A DNA stretch of 64,000 nucleotides from Runella limosa DSM 17973 (GTDB lineage: Bacteria > Bacteroidota > Bacteroidia > Cytophagales > Spirosomataceae). A program made the translations under genes and the position numbers. The stretch lies in assembly GCF_000482465.1 (NCBI RefSeq), contig NZ_AXVJ01000061.1, positions 1 to 64,000 of the forward strand, given 5' to 3'. A model generated the notes under the pieces. The model was not told the DNA's origin. It made no database searches and saw only the letters and a program-made list of their open reading frames with translations. Positions 52,750-60,605 of the stretch are shown piece by piece; position 1 is the first letter of the stretch; every line of letters starts with the position of its first letter.

Positions 52750-52757
52750 TAATTTTG
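52750..52757 (+). promoter_or_regulatory. -7 promoter box directly upstream of engB
   Basis: TAATTTTG at 52750-52757 lies four bases before the engB ATG. Initiation about seven bases downstream would give an almost leaderless mRNA. No convincing -33 was found. Confidence 0.4.
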
Positions 52758-52761
52758 CACT

Positions 52762-53361
52762 ATGAAAATCAAAACTGCCGTTTTTGTCAAAAGCTCTTCG
52801 CAGCACGAACAGTGTCCTAAGCCCGACCGCCCTGAATACGCGTTTATCGGTCGGTCGAATGTGGGTAAATCGTCGCTTATCAACGCGCTTACCAACCACG
52901 GAAACCTGGCTAAAATCTCAGGAAAGCCAGGTAAGACGCAGGTAATCAATCATTTCATGATAAACGATGCTTGGTATTTGGTCGATTTGCCTGGCTACGG
53001 ATACGCCCAAGTATCGCAAACCGAACGCCAAAAGTGGTCGATAATGATAGACGATTATCTTTTCAATCGTGAAAGCCTTACGTGTACTTTTGTTCTTATT
53101 GACTCCCGTATTGAGCCCCAAAAAATAGACCTTGAGTTTATGCAAAAGCTGGGAGAAAAAGGAGTGCCGTTCTGTTTGGTGTTTACAAAAGCAGATAAAC
53201 TGACTGCAAACCAGTTGCAAACTCGACTTGAAAACTACAAAAAGACCCTGTTAGAAACTTGGGTAGAGTTGCCGCTCATTTTTGTCACTTCTTCAGAAAA
53301 ACGAGTGGGGCAACAAGATATTTTGGCTCAAATTGAAGAGTGGAATAAGGCATCCAAATAA
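52762..53361 (+). CDS. engB: Ribosome biogenesis GTPase EngB/YsxC
   Basis: A 199-residue cytosolic GTPase needed for large-subunit assembly. G1 is GRSNVGKSSLIN, G2 includes a Thr in GKPGKTQ, G3 is DLPGYGYA, G4 is TKAD and G5 lies in FVTSSEK. Length and motif spacing match EngB. It starts 57 bases after the VOC gene and precedes the PfkB kinase by 33 bases. Confidence 0.95.
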   Translation: MKIKTAVFVKSSSQHEQCPKPDRPEYAFIGRSNVGKSSLINALTNHGNLAKISGKPGKTQVINHFMINDAWYLVDLPGYGYAQVSQTERQKWSIMIDDYLFNRESLTCTFVLIDSRIEPQKIDLEFMQKLGEKGVPFCLVFTKADKLTANQLQTRLENYKKTLLETWVELPLIFVTSSEKRVGQQDILAQIEEWNKASK

Positions 53362-53394
53362 GTCTATTATCTTAAAATAACGACCAGACACACG

Positions 53395-54327
53395 ATGAAA
53401 ATAGTCACCCTAACCGTCAACCCTGCGGTAGATAAAAGCACCCATATCGATCGACTGATTCCAGAACAAAAACTGCGTTGTGATACGCCACGTTTTGATG
53501 CGGGAGGGGGAGGTATCAACGTTTCCAAAGCCATCAAGCGATTGGGAGGAAAAAGTACCGCTATTTTTACGACGGGCGGGCCAGCTGGACAAGTCCTTCG
53601 TGATTTGGTGTCTCAAGAAGGGATTGATTGTGAGGTGATTCAGACCGAACAGTGGACGCGGGAAAACTTTATTGTTGCCGAAACTTCTACCAACGCCCAA
53701 TACCGTTTCGGGATGCCAGGGACGGCCTTGAGTGAAGCCGAAACCGAGGCTGTTTTGGAAACATTACGACAGTCAAAAGCCGAGTACGTTGTAGCAAGTG
53801 GCAGTTTGCCTCCACAGATGGATGTCAATTTTTACGAAAAAGTAGCATCTATCAGCAAAGAAATAGGAGCAAGGCTGGTCTTAGATACTTCGGGAGAACC
53901 ACTTCGGGCTGCTTGTGATGAAGGCGTGTTTTTGTTGAAACCCAACATCGGAGAATTAGAAGCGTTGGTTGGCGCGAAAGATTTACAAATCGACGACGTG
54001 GATGACGCCGCTCGAATGCTTATTGGGGACGGAAAATGTGAAGTGGTGATTGTGTCGATGGGACCCAAAGGAGCTATTTTGGTGACGAAAGACTTGTGTG
54101 AGCACGTACCTGCTCCACCCGTTCAGAAACGCAGCACGGTAGGTGCAGGCGATAGCATGGTGGCAGGGATGACGTGGGCACTGACGCAAGGACTGACTTA
54201 CTCAGAAATGATTCGCTGGGGTGTGGCTTGCGGTTCGGCTGCGACCATGAACGAAGGAACGCAACTTTTTCTCCGCGCTGATGTTGAAAGATTACTCGAT
54301 TGGTTGAAACGATTTGGGAAGAGCTAA
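53395..54327 (+). CDS. PfkB-family sugar kinase (6-phosphofructokinase II/1-phosphofructokinase type)
   Basis: A 310-residue cytosolic kinase. The family start TLTVNPAVDKSTHIDRL, the Gly-rich substrate loop FDAGGGGINVSKAIKRLGG and the catalytic-base signature STVGAGDSMVAG (D253) are intact. It should phosphorylate a fructose phosphate or similar hexose phosphate. The exact substrate cannot be fixed without modelling. Stands between engB and the ferredoxin-like gene, all on the same strand. Confidence 0.9.
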   Translation: MKIVTLTVNPAVDKSTHIDRLIPEQKLRCDTPRFDAGGGGINVSKAIKRLGGKSTAIFTTGGPAGQVLRDLVSQEGIDCEVIQTEQWTRENFIVAETSTNAQYRFGMPGTALSEAETEAVLETLRQSKAEYVVASGSLPPQMDVNFYEKVASISKEIGARLVLDTSGEPLRAACDEGVFLLKPNIGELEALVGAKDLQIDDVDDAARMLIGDGKCEVVIVSMGPKGAILVTKDLCEHVPAPPVQKRSTVGAGDSMVAGMTWALTQGLTYSEMIRWGVACGSAATMNEGTQLFLRADVERLLDWLKRFGKS

Positions 54328-54342
54328 AAAAGAAAAAATCTT

Positions 54343-55731
54343 TTGAAAACATATTTTGAACATATCAACGACGGTATTCGTACCACACTAGGAGGCTTAA
54401 AGCTTACCTTTAGACACCTTTGGCAAGCCCGAAATCGGCGAAGTAATCATAATGTCGGTTCAAGTGGCTATTTCAATGAACAGGATGGAATGGTGACGTT
54501 ACAGTATCCGCTTGAAGTAATGCCTATTCCCGACAATGGCCGTTATCGCTTACACAATGAAATGGATGATTGCATTGTTTGTGATAAATGTGCAAAGGTT
54601 TGTCCCGTCGATTGTATTGATATTGAGCCGATTAAAGCAACGGGTGAAGTTGGGAAAGCATCTGATGGCTCACCCATTCGTTTGTATGCGGCCAAGTTCG
54701 ATATTGACATGGCTAAATGCTGCTATTGTGGCCTGTGCACGACAGTATGCCCAACGGAGTGTTTAACGATGACCAAGACTTTCGATTACAGTGAGTTTGA
54801 TGTACGTGATATGAACTACCATTACTCTAATCTTACGCCCGAACAGGCCGATGAGAAGAAGTCGTTGTATGAACAGTTTGTTCGTGAGAAAGAAGAGTTG
54901 AAAAAGCAAAAGGCTGTAATTTCAGCGTCCGCGGTCGATAGTCCACAGACAACGGAAGAAAAATCGAACGCAACTGCCCCCATTGGGGGAACGGGGGCTA
55001 GACCTAAACCAGCTTTCGCGCCTAAAAAGCCAGTGGTGCAGCCGTCAGCTGAGAGCGTTGAGCAGTCAGTCGATAGTCCACAGACAACGGAAGAAAAATC
55101 TGACGAATCAGCCCCCATTGGGGGAACGGGGGCCAGACCTAAGCCTGTTTTTGCTCCTAAAAAGCCAATTTCAAGTCCACAGTCCACGGTCGATAGTCCA
55201 CAGACAACGGAAGAAAAATCTGACGAATCAGCCCCCATTGGGGGAACGGGGGCCAGACCTAAGCCTGTTTTCGCGCCTAAAAAGCCAATTTCAAATACTG
55301 AGTCCACAGTTGATAGTCCACAGACGACGGAAGAAAAACCTGAAACAACTGCCCCCATTGGGGGAACGGGGGCCAGACCGAAGCCTGTTTTTGCTCCTAA
55401 AAAGCCAGCGGCGCAGCTGCCAGTGGAGAGCGTTGAGCAGTCAGCTTCAACTCCTGCGCCCACGGTCGATAGTCCACAGGCGACGGAAGAAAAATCTGAC
55501 GAATCAGCCCCCATTGGGGGAACGGGGGCACGACCGAAGCCTGTTTTTGTGCCTAAGAAGCCAGCGGCGCAGCCGCCAGTGGAGAGCGTTGAGCAGTCAG
55601 CTTCAACTCCCTCGCCCACGGTCGATAGTCCACAGGCGACAGAAGAAAAATCTGACGCAACTGCCCCCATTGGGGGAACGGGGGCACGACCGAAGCCTGT
55701 TTTTGTTCCGAAGAAACCAAAACAAGAATAA
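54343..55731 (+). CDS. nuoI: NuoI-like 4Fe-4S protein with six-unit repetitive C-terminal tail, TTG start
   Basis: A 462-residue protein. The first ~190 residues match complex I subunit I (NuoI), which carries two 4Fe-4S clusters for electron transfer: C77-x2-C-x2-C-x3-CP and C126-x2-C129-x2-C132-x3-C136-P. The remaining ~270 residues are six imperfect repeats (VDSPQTTEEK, APIGGTGARPKPVFAPKKP), a Pro/Lys-rich, probably disordered tail not usual in this family. No other nuo genes are nearby. It starts at TTG 54343, since no ATG fits the N-terminus (KTYFEHINDGIRTTLGG). A terminator follows. Confidence 0.85.
   Translation: MKTYFEHINDGIRTTLGGLKLTFRHLWQARNRRSNHNVGSSGYFNEQDGMVTLQYPLEVMPIPDNGRYRLHNEMDDCIVCDKCAKVCPVDCIDIEPIKATGEVGKASDGSPIRLYAAKFDIDMAKCCYCGLCTTVCPTECLTMTKTFDYSEFDVRDMNYHYSNLTPEQADEKKSLYEQFVREKEELKKQKAVISASAVDSPQTTEEKSNATAPIGGTGARPKPAFAPKKPVVQPSAESVEQSVDSPQTTEEKSDESAPIGGTGARPKPVFAPKKPISSPQSTVDSPQTTEEKSDESAPIGGTGARPKPVFAPKKPISNTESTVDSPQTTEEKPETTAPIGGTGARPKPVFAPKKPAAQLPVESVEQSASTPAPTVDSPQATEEKSDESAPIGGTGARPKPVFVPKKPAAQPPVESVEQSASTPSPTVDSPQATEEKSDATAPIGGTGARPKPVFVPKKPKQE
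54934..55731 (+). repeat. Six coding repeats in the NuoI-like tail
   Basis: Units begin at 54934, 55069, 55189, 55309, 55465 and 55621 (spacing 135, 120, 120, 156, 156). Each opens GTCGATAGTCCACAG (one variant) and contains CCCCCATTGGGGGAACGGGG. The DNA is more uniform than the protein needs, and both words recur outside this gene. Confidence 0.88.
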
Positions 55732-55748
55732 AAAGGGTAACAATAAAC

Positions 55749-55800
55749 AAAAGCCTCCCAGAGAGTTCGATGCTATGCACGGTCTTTGGGAGGCTTTTTT
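55749..55800 (+). terminator. Rho-independent terminator with large loop
   Basis: AAAAGCCTCCCA and TGGGAGGCTTTTTT pair around a ~26-base loop, 18 bases after the stop of the NuoI-like gene. Confidence 0.75.
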
Positions 55801-55808
55801 GTTGCATT

Positions 55809-55896
55809 TTACGGTCTGACTGCCGTCTGACCTTTGTTGTGTGTTACGGTCTGACTGCCGTCTGACCTTTGTCGCGGTCAGACGATGGTCAGACCG
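55809..55896. repeat. GTCTGAC direct and inverted repeat cluster
   Basis: A 29-base unit TTACGGTCTGACTGCCGTCTG... occurs at 55809 and 55844. An inverse unit GGTCAGACGATGGTCAGACCG at 55876-55896 pairs with either copy with two mismatches. Four GTCTGAC and two GTCAGAC words lie in 88 bases between convergent genes. Confidence 0.85.
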
Positions 55897-55919
55897 CCTT
55901 CAAGAAATCAATGAGAAAC

Positions 55920-56366
55920 TTAGCTTTCGGCTAATGTATCCGATTCTTTTGGTTTCGGAGCAGCAGGAGCTTTTTTCGGAGCGGGGCGTTTGGTGGGAGC
56001 TGCGGGTTTAGCCGCCGCAGGTTTGGATGCTGCTTTGGGAGTCACTGGCGCAACTTCAGGGGCAACAGTTTTTACGGATTCCTCCACTTTTGGCGTAATT
56101 ACTTTTGGCTCCTTTTTCTTCTTAGTCTCTTTTTTAGCCTTTTTAGCTTCCTTTTCGGCTGCTTTCTTCGCTTTTTTTGCTGCTTCTTTTTCGGCTGCTT
56201 CTTGAGCTTTTTTCGCCTCTTTGCTGATTTTTAGGAGCTTTTTAGCCAATTTCTCAGAAGCTTTTTCAATAGCTTTGGCTATTTTCTTCGATACATTTTC
56301 GGTTGTAAGGGCAGCCGATATTTTCTGCGCAATATCGGTCACTGCTTTTTTCTTGTCTGATTTCAT
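55920..56366 (-). CDS. Histone-H1-like Lys/Ala/Pro-rich protein
   Basis: A 148-residue strongly basic protein. An N-terminal ~65-residue charged helix (KKAVTDIAQKISAALTTEN) is followed by a Lys/Ala/Glu-rich block (EKEAAKKAKKAAEKEAKK), then a Pro/Ala/Lys tail (KPAAAKPAAPTKRPAPKKAP). Such composition is seen in bacterial histone-H1-like, DNA-binding or nucleoid proteins, but it is low-complexity and the function is inferred. The direction is opposite to the NuoI-like gene. It has its own transcript. Confidence 0.65.
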   Translation of the reverse strand: MKSDKKKAVTDIAQKISAALTTENVSKKIAKAIEKASEKLAKKLLKISKEAKKAQEAAEKEAAKKAKKAAEKEAKKAKKETKKKKEPKVITPKVEESVKTVAPEVAPVTPKAASKPAAAKPAAPTKRPAPKKAPAAPKPKESDTLAES

Positions 56367-56517
56367 TGGGATAACAGAGGATATAGTTTGAAAGAAAAGA
56401 TTTTACAAATAGATACAACAAATGTCGTTAAAACAAAAACTTTTGTCAGGGATTTTTACCAAAGTAACCATTCAAGATATGATTTATGACCTAAACGACA
56501 AAAATGGAATGGACCAT

Positions 56518-57408
56518 CTATCGGTATTTTTCGATTACCTTTTTTGCTTGTTTGTTATTGGGGTTAAGTTCAAGAGATTTTTTATACGCTTTTACGGCTT
56601 CAGGTATTTGTTTTAACTTTAGTAAGCACTCGCCATAGCTATCAAATGTATTATACCCCTTAGGGTAAAGTTCGGTGTTTAATTTGAAAATCTTGAGCGC
56701 TTCATCATTTTTGTTTTCATTCATTAAACTATATCCAAAAGCATTAATGGCATTTTCTGAAACATTGTAGGTGCCGTTAGTCCCTTTTTCATAATTAATT
56801 TTGATGACTTTGATCACTTCATCCAAAGAGTTTGTCTTTAAATAGACCTCTGAAATAGGAAGGCTATTAAGCTCATACTCTTTTATTTTTTGCTCAGTAA
56901 GGGTTTCAACGCCATAATATGTTCGTTCTTTATCCGATACTTGGGTGGTATCAATCGTGTATCTTTCCCATTTCGCATTTTCGCCTTTTCGGATGTATTG
57001 CGTACCGTAAATTTGGGGCTTGTCGCGTCGCATCAAGTCGCGGTCAATGGCGGCAGCTAAAAGCCATTTGTTCACCGTACTATCTATTTCAATCGCTCTC
57101 CTCATTTGTTTGACGGCCATACTTGAGGCAAGCGTATCTGTGCCATGTTGAAAAATCATGGCTGAATGGTAGTAGTCTTTGCCAGTCTTAATCTTACCTT
57201 CTTTGATAAATTCATTCACTCGTTTTTGCCTAATACTGTCTTGCTTATTTAGGACTTCCCAGTCGATATTAGGCGATTTACGCGCATTTTGGTCATCTTC
57301 GTACATTTTTTGCAGTTCTTGATTATCCTTGGTTTGCGCGGCGACCACCCGTGGACAAAATAGACAAAATAGAACCCCCAACGAATACCAATAGAGCTTA
57401 CTTTTCAT
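56518..57408 (-). CDS. Exported TPR-containing protein
   Basis: A 296-residue protein with a signal peptide (WYSLGVLFCLFCPRVVAAQ), a helical middle, and at least two tetratricopeptide repeats at the C-terminus (NAFGYSLMNENKNDEALKIF, CLLKLKQIPEAVKAYKKSLE). TPRs mediate protein-protein contacts; the partner is unknown. It starts within the four-base overlap with the upstream unknown gene, so both are translated from one transcript. Confidence 0.8.
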   Translation of the reverse strand: MKSKLYWYSLGVLFCLFCPRVVAAQTKDNQELQKMYEDDQNARKSPNIDWEVLNKQDSIRQKRVNEFIKEGKIKTGKDYYHSAMIFQHGTDTLASSMAVKQMRRAIEIDSTVNKWLLAAAIDRDLMRRDKPQIYGTQYIRKGENAKWERYTIDTTQVSDKERTYYGVETLTEQKIKEYELNSLPISEVYLKTNSLDEVIKVIKINYEKGTNGTYNVSENAINAFGYSLMNENKNDEALKIFKLNTELYPKGYNTFDSYGECLLKLKQIPEAVKAYKKSLELNPNNKQAKKVIEKYR

Positions 57409-57896
57409 AGGTTGATTAGTTGTTTTTTACTCCAATCCAACCCCTCTCGCAGCCTTTCTTCGCTAATCAGCCATCCAGAAGGAGAAGGTTTGTCGGTTCG
57501 GAGCAATGTTAGAGACACAACGGAATCAAGGGTAGATTTATTGACCGCGTAGCCCGCTGTTTCTTCAGTAAATACCTCTTCAAATTGATAGCCATATTTT
57601 ACTTTCGCAACTCGAAAGCCGCCGACGTACTGATCTGATAAGTCAAATAGCAAGAATACTGTTTGCCCTTTTGACATGGATAAAATACGGCTTTCCCAAT
57701 ACTCGATAAGCCGTAAGGCACCATAGGTTATCGGAGTCATTTGCTTTTGTTTTACCGCTTTTATTTCTTTTTGACTTATTTCCAAAAAATCAAAAAGGTA
57801 ATAACTGTCAGCAATTTTGATTTGACTTGGCATCACGTCGATTTTTAAGAAAAGGTCATGGTGCCCGTTGCCTAATGGGTCAATGATGAGGCGCAT
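57405..57896 (-). CDS. Unknown cytoplasmic protein downstream of the SpoU methylase
   Basis: A 163-residue protein with no signal or recognised domain. It starts MRLIIDPLGNGHHDLFLKID and contains ITYGALRLIEYWESRILSMS and GQTVFLLFDLSDQYVGGFRV. Beta-rich in the second half. Its 5' end overlaps the methylase gene by 17 bases and its stop overlaps the TPR gene start by four, indicating tight translational coupling of the three. Confidence 0.7.
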   Translation of the reverse strand: MRLIIDPLGNGHHDLFLKIDVMPSQIKIADSYYLFDFLEISQKEIKAVKQKQMTPITYGALRLIEYWESRILSMSKGQTVFLLFDLSDQYVGGFRVAKVKYGYQFEEVFTEETAGYAVNKSTLDSVVSLTLLRTDKPSPSGWLISEERLREGLDWSKKQLINL

Positions 57897-58434
57897 AAAT
57901 TTTTATACATTTAGACACATAATCCCAAGCCACAATCCCTGCGGTGACAGAGACATTGAGCGAATGTTTAGTCCCAAATTGAGGAATTTCTAAACAAATA
58001 TCGCTTTGATTCACAACGTCTTCGTTGACCCCAAAAACTTCATTTCCCAAAATAAACGCGTACGACTGGTTGGCGACTGGTTTAAACTCGTGCAAGAGCG
58101 TACTCCCTTCGGCTTGTTCAATAGAAACGACGGTAAATCCTTCGGTTTTCAATTGGGTGATAAGGGCTAAAACATCCTCCACGTGCTCCCATTCGACAGA
58201 TTCGTCGGCGCCGAGGGCAGTTTTGGTAATGTCGCGGTGAGGTGGGGTGCCCGTTAGCCCACATAAATAAATTTTCGATGCTTTAAAGGCATCGGCGGTG
58301 CGAAAAACCGAACCCACGTTGTTGAGGCTACGAATATCATCGAGGATAAATACAAAGGAATGTTTGGCGGCGGACTTGAATTCTTCGACCGACAGGCGGT
58401 TGAGTTCGTCCATGGAAAGTTTTTGAAATGCCAT
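57880..58434 (-). CDS. SpoU/TrmH-family RNA 2'-O-methyltransferase
   Basis: A 184-residue cytosolic enzyme that methylates a ribose 2'-OH in tRNA or rRNA using S-adenosylmethionine through a trefoil-knot fold. SpoU motif 1 is NNVGSVFRTADAF, motif 2 is AFILGNEVFGV and motif 3 is IPQFGTKHSLNVSVTAGIVAWD. No extra N-terminal RNA-binding domain, so it is the minimal form. The target nucleotide cannot be deduced. Confidence 0.93.
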   Translation of the reverse strand: MAFQKLSMDELNRLSVEEFKSAAKHSFVFILDDIRSLNNVGSVFRTADAFKASKIYLCGLTGTPPHRDITKTALGADESVEWEHVEDVLALITQLKTEGFTVVSIEQAEGSTLLHEFKPVANQSYAFILGNEVFGVNEDVVNQSDICLEIPQFGTKHSLNVSVTAGIVAWDYVSKCIKIYAPHH

Positions 58435-58453
58435 ACGGTTTATTAAATTGTAA

Positions 58454-58485
58454 CCTTTCCAAAAGTTTTAAAACTTTCGGAAAGG
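58454..58485. repeat. Near-perfect palindrome between divergent genes
   Basis: CCTTTCCAAAAGTTTT pairs with AAAACTTTCGGAAAGG with one mismatch and almost no loop. Related in design to the palindromes at 47375 and 50777. Confidence 0.7.
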
Positions 58486-58583
58486 GGCTGATTAAACCTC
58501 AAAACAACGCAGAAAACTGCAAAATCTCAAGGAATAGCAGGCTTTAAGGTACGTTGACGAAACCCACATCCACCAAAAACTGT

Positions 58584-58591
58584 TACCTTTG
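58584..58591 (+). promoter_or_regulatory. -7 promoter box (TACCTTTG) of the M16 peptidase gene
   Basis: TACCTTTG at 58584-58591, 21 bases upstream of the ATG at 58613. No good -33 at the expected distance. Confidence 0.55.
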
Positions 58592-58612
58592 TAGAAGTGA
58601 TAATCGCAAAGA

Positions 58613-59857
58613 ATGGAAGAATACCGCTTACACACCTTGCCCAATGGCATTCGTGTTGTACACAAACAAGTACCACATACCCAAATCGCTCACTGGGGAA
58701 TTATGCTCGACATTGGTAGTCGAGACGAGCAACCACACCAGCAGGGCCTCGCGCACTTTTGGGAGCACATGGCTTTCAAAGGAACTCAAAAACGTAAATC
58801 GTATCACATCATCAACCGCCTCGAAACAGTCGGAGGGGAGTTGAATGCCTATACGACCAAAGAAAAAGTGTGTTTTCACGCGTCATTGTTGGCATCGCAC
58901 AGCGACAAAGCCATTGAATTGTTGTCCGACATTACTTTTCATTCCGTTTTTCCCGAAAAACAAATTGAAAAAGAACGGGGGGTAATTTTGGAAGAAATGG
59001 CCATGTACCACGATTCTCCAGAGGACGCCATCCAAGATGATTTTGACGAATTGGTTTTTCAAAACCACCAATTGGGAAAGAATATCCTCGGAACTGCCGA
59101 AAGCGTTCGGTCGTTTGGTCGTAACGATTTACAAACTTTTATTGCAGATAACCTTGATACCGAACGCATTGTGGTGTCGTTGGTGAGCAATTTGCCTTTC
59201 AACAAGGCGGTAAAGCAAGCCGAAAAATACCTGTATGACCTCCCTCATTCAACCAGCCAACGGATTCGTACGTCGCCGAGTATTTATGTACCGCAAACGT
59301 TGCGGGTAGCCCGTGGTATGACCCAGACCCAAGTGGCGATGGGGCGGCCAGCGTATGCAATGATGGATGAAAAACGTTTGCCGTTTTTTATGCTAATTAA
59401 CCTGCTCGGTGGCCCTGGCATGAATTCCCGTTTTAACATGACGCTTCGGGAAAAATATGGCCTGGTTTATTCAATCGAAGCTACGTACGCGCCCTTTTTG
59501 GATACAGGCTTTTTGGGGGTATTTTTTGGAACAGAACCCAAAAACCTTGATCGTGCTATGCAATTGGTACATCGCGAACTGCGTCAAGTACGTGAAAAAC
59601 CGTTGACGACGATTCAGCTTCGTAATTTGAAAGTGCAGCTTATGGGGCAATTGGCCATGTCAGAAGAAGGTAATCAAAGCTTTATGTTGATGATGGCTAA
59701 AAGTATTTTAGATACTGGAAAAATAGATTCGCTGGAAGAAATTTTTCGGGAAATTGAAGCCGTAACTGCCTCACAACTCCAAGATATCGCCCAAGAAATG
59801 CTCGACGAAAGCCAATGGAGTAGCTTGTGCTTTGTGCCTGAGGACGACTCTAAGTAA
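58613..59857 (+). CDS. M16-family zinc peptidase
   Basis: A 414-residue peptidase of the M16B type. The inverted zinc motif H48-F-W-E51-H52 is intact (GLAHFWEHMAFKGT), with the third ligand Glu at 127 or 128 (VILEEMAMYHDS). The C-terminal inactive half has LRNLKVQLMGQLAM. No signal peptide, so cytosolic or peripheral. Monocistronic with its own -7 box. Confidence 0.93.
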   Translation: MEEYRLHTLPNGIRVVHKQVPHTQIAHWGIMLDIGSRDEQPHQQGLAHFWEHMAFKGTQKRKSYHIINRLETVGGELNAYTTKEKVCFHASLLASHSDKAIELLSDITFHSVFPEKQIEKERGVILEEMAMYHDSPEDAIQDDFDELVFQNHQLGKNILGTAESVRSFGRNDLQTFIADNLDTERIVVSLVSNLPFNKAVKQAEKYLYDLPHSTSQRIRTSPSIYVPQTLRVARGMTQTQVAMGRPAYAMMDEKRLPFFMLINLLGGPGMNSRFNMTLREKYGLVYSIEATYAPFLDTGFLGVFFGTEPKNLDRAMQLVHRELRQVREKPLTTIQLRNLKVQLMGQLAMSEEGNQSFMLMMAKSILDTGKIDSLEEIFREIEAVTASQLQDIAQEMLDESQWSSLCFVPEDDSK

Positions 59858-59935
59858 TCGGGTTGTGAGTAATCCTCCTCACGTCGTTTGTTGTGAAAAA
59901 AGGCCATTTTATATACTTTTAGGCGTTTTTCCGTT

Positions 59936-59943
59936 TATATTTG
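59936..59943 (+). promoter_or_regulatory. -7 promoter box (TATATTTG)
   Basis: TATATTTG at 59936-59943, 18 bases upstream of the O-methyltransferase ATG. Confidence 0.45.
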
Positions 59944-59961
59944 TTAAACAACCTACACTAA

Positions 59962-60603
59962 ATGGAGTTTTTGTCAGAGGCCATAGAGGGATATTCGCAG
60001 GCGCATACCTCGCCCGAAAGTACGCTGTTGGCCCTTCTCAATCGAGAAACGCACGCAAAGGTTTTACAGCCTCGTATGTTGTCGGGGCACGTGCAAGGCC
60101 GTTTGCTGGCACTTTTTTCTACCATGATGCGCCCGCGTAGGGTTCTCGAAATAGGTACCTATACGGGGTATTCGGCCTTGTGTTTGGCCGAAGGATTAAC
60201 CGAAGACGGGCTTCTGATAACCATTGATGTCAATGAAGAGTTAGAGGATTTTACGAGGTCGTTTTTTGACAAATCGCCGTATAAAAACAAGATTGACTAC
60301 CGAATTGCGAATGCGGTAGAATTGATTCCTACCTTGCCCGATACGTTTGATTTGGTATTTATTGATGCCGACAAACTTAACTACGCGCTTTATTACGATT
60401 TGGTCATTGACAAAGTGCGCCCAGGTGGCGTTATTATTGCTGATAATGTGCTTTGGAGCGGAAAAGTTGTACAAACAGATAAAAAAATAGATAAGGATAC
60501 GCAGAACCTTTTAGACTTTAATCAAAAAGTACACAACGACCCACGGGTAAGCAACCTACTTTTGCCTATTCGTGACGGCTTGATGATTGCATATAAAAAT
60601 TAG
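59962..60603 (+). CDS. Class I SAM-dependent O-methyltransferase (COMT/CCoAOMT-like)
   Basis: A 213-residue cytosolic enzyme of the O-methyltransferase family 3. Motif I is RVLEIGTYTGYSALCLAEGL, the acidic end of strand 2 is ITIDVNEE, and the metal-site region is DLVFIDADKLNYALYYD with VIIADNVLWSG. It methylates a catechol- or hydroxy-type acceptor; substrate unknown. It lies two bases before the transglycosylase gene. Confidence 0.9.
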   Translation: MEFLSEAIEGYSQAHTSPESTLLALLNRETHAKVLQPRMLSGHVQGRLLALFSTMMRPRRVLEIGTYTGYSALCLAEGLTEDGLLITIDVNEELEDFTRSFFDKSPYKNKIDYRIANAVELIPTLPDTFDLVFIDADKLNYALYYDLVIDKVRPGGVIIADNVLWSGKVVQTDKKIDKDTQNLLDFNQKVHNDPRVSNLLLPIRDGLMIAYKN

Positions 60604-60605
60604 TT

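Noticed and set aside
54822-55670. 282-residue open frame on the minus strand and a 278-residue +2 frame (54983-55819) across the NuoI-like tail
   Set aside because: Both are low-complexity translations of the same tandem DNA repeats; the + frame beginning at 54343 has real 4Fe-4S homology.
54934-55731. Regularly spaced repeats resembling a CRISPR array
   Set aside because: Units are 120-156 bases, variable in spacing, in frame and part of a protein; no short conserved repeats with unique ~30-base spacers and no cas genes.
56422-56616. 64-residue plus-strand frame MSLKQKLLSGIF...
   Set aside because: Overlaps the end of the TPR gene on the opposite strand, has no recognisable domain, and its second half is the antisense of that gene; the first ~30 residues are the only non-overlapping part.
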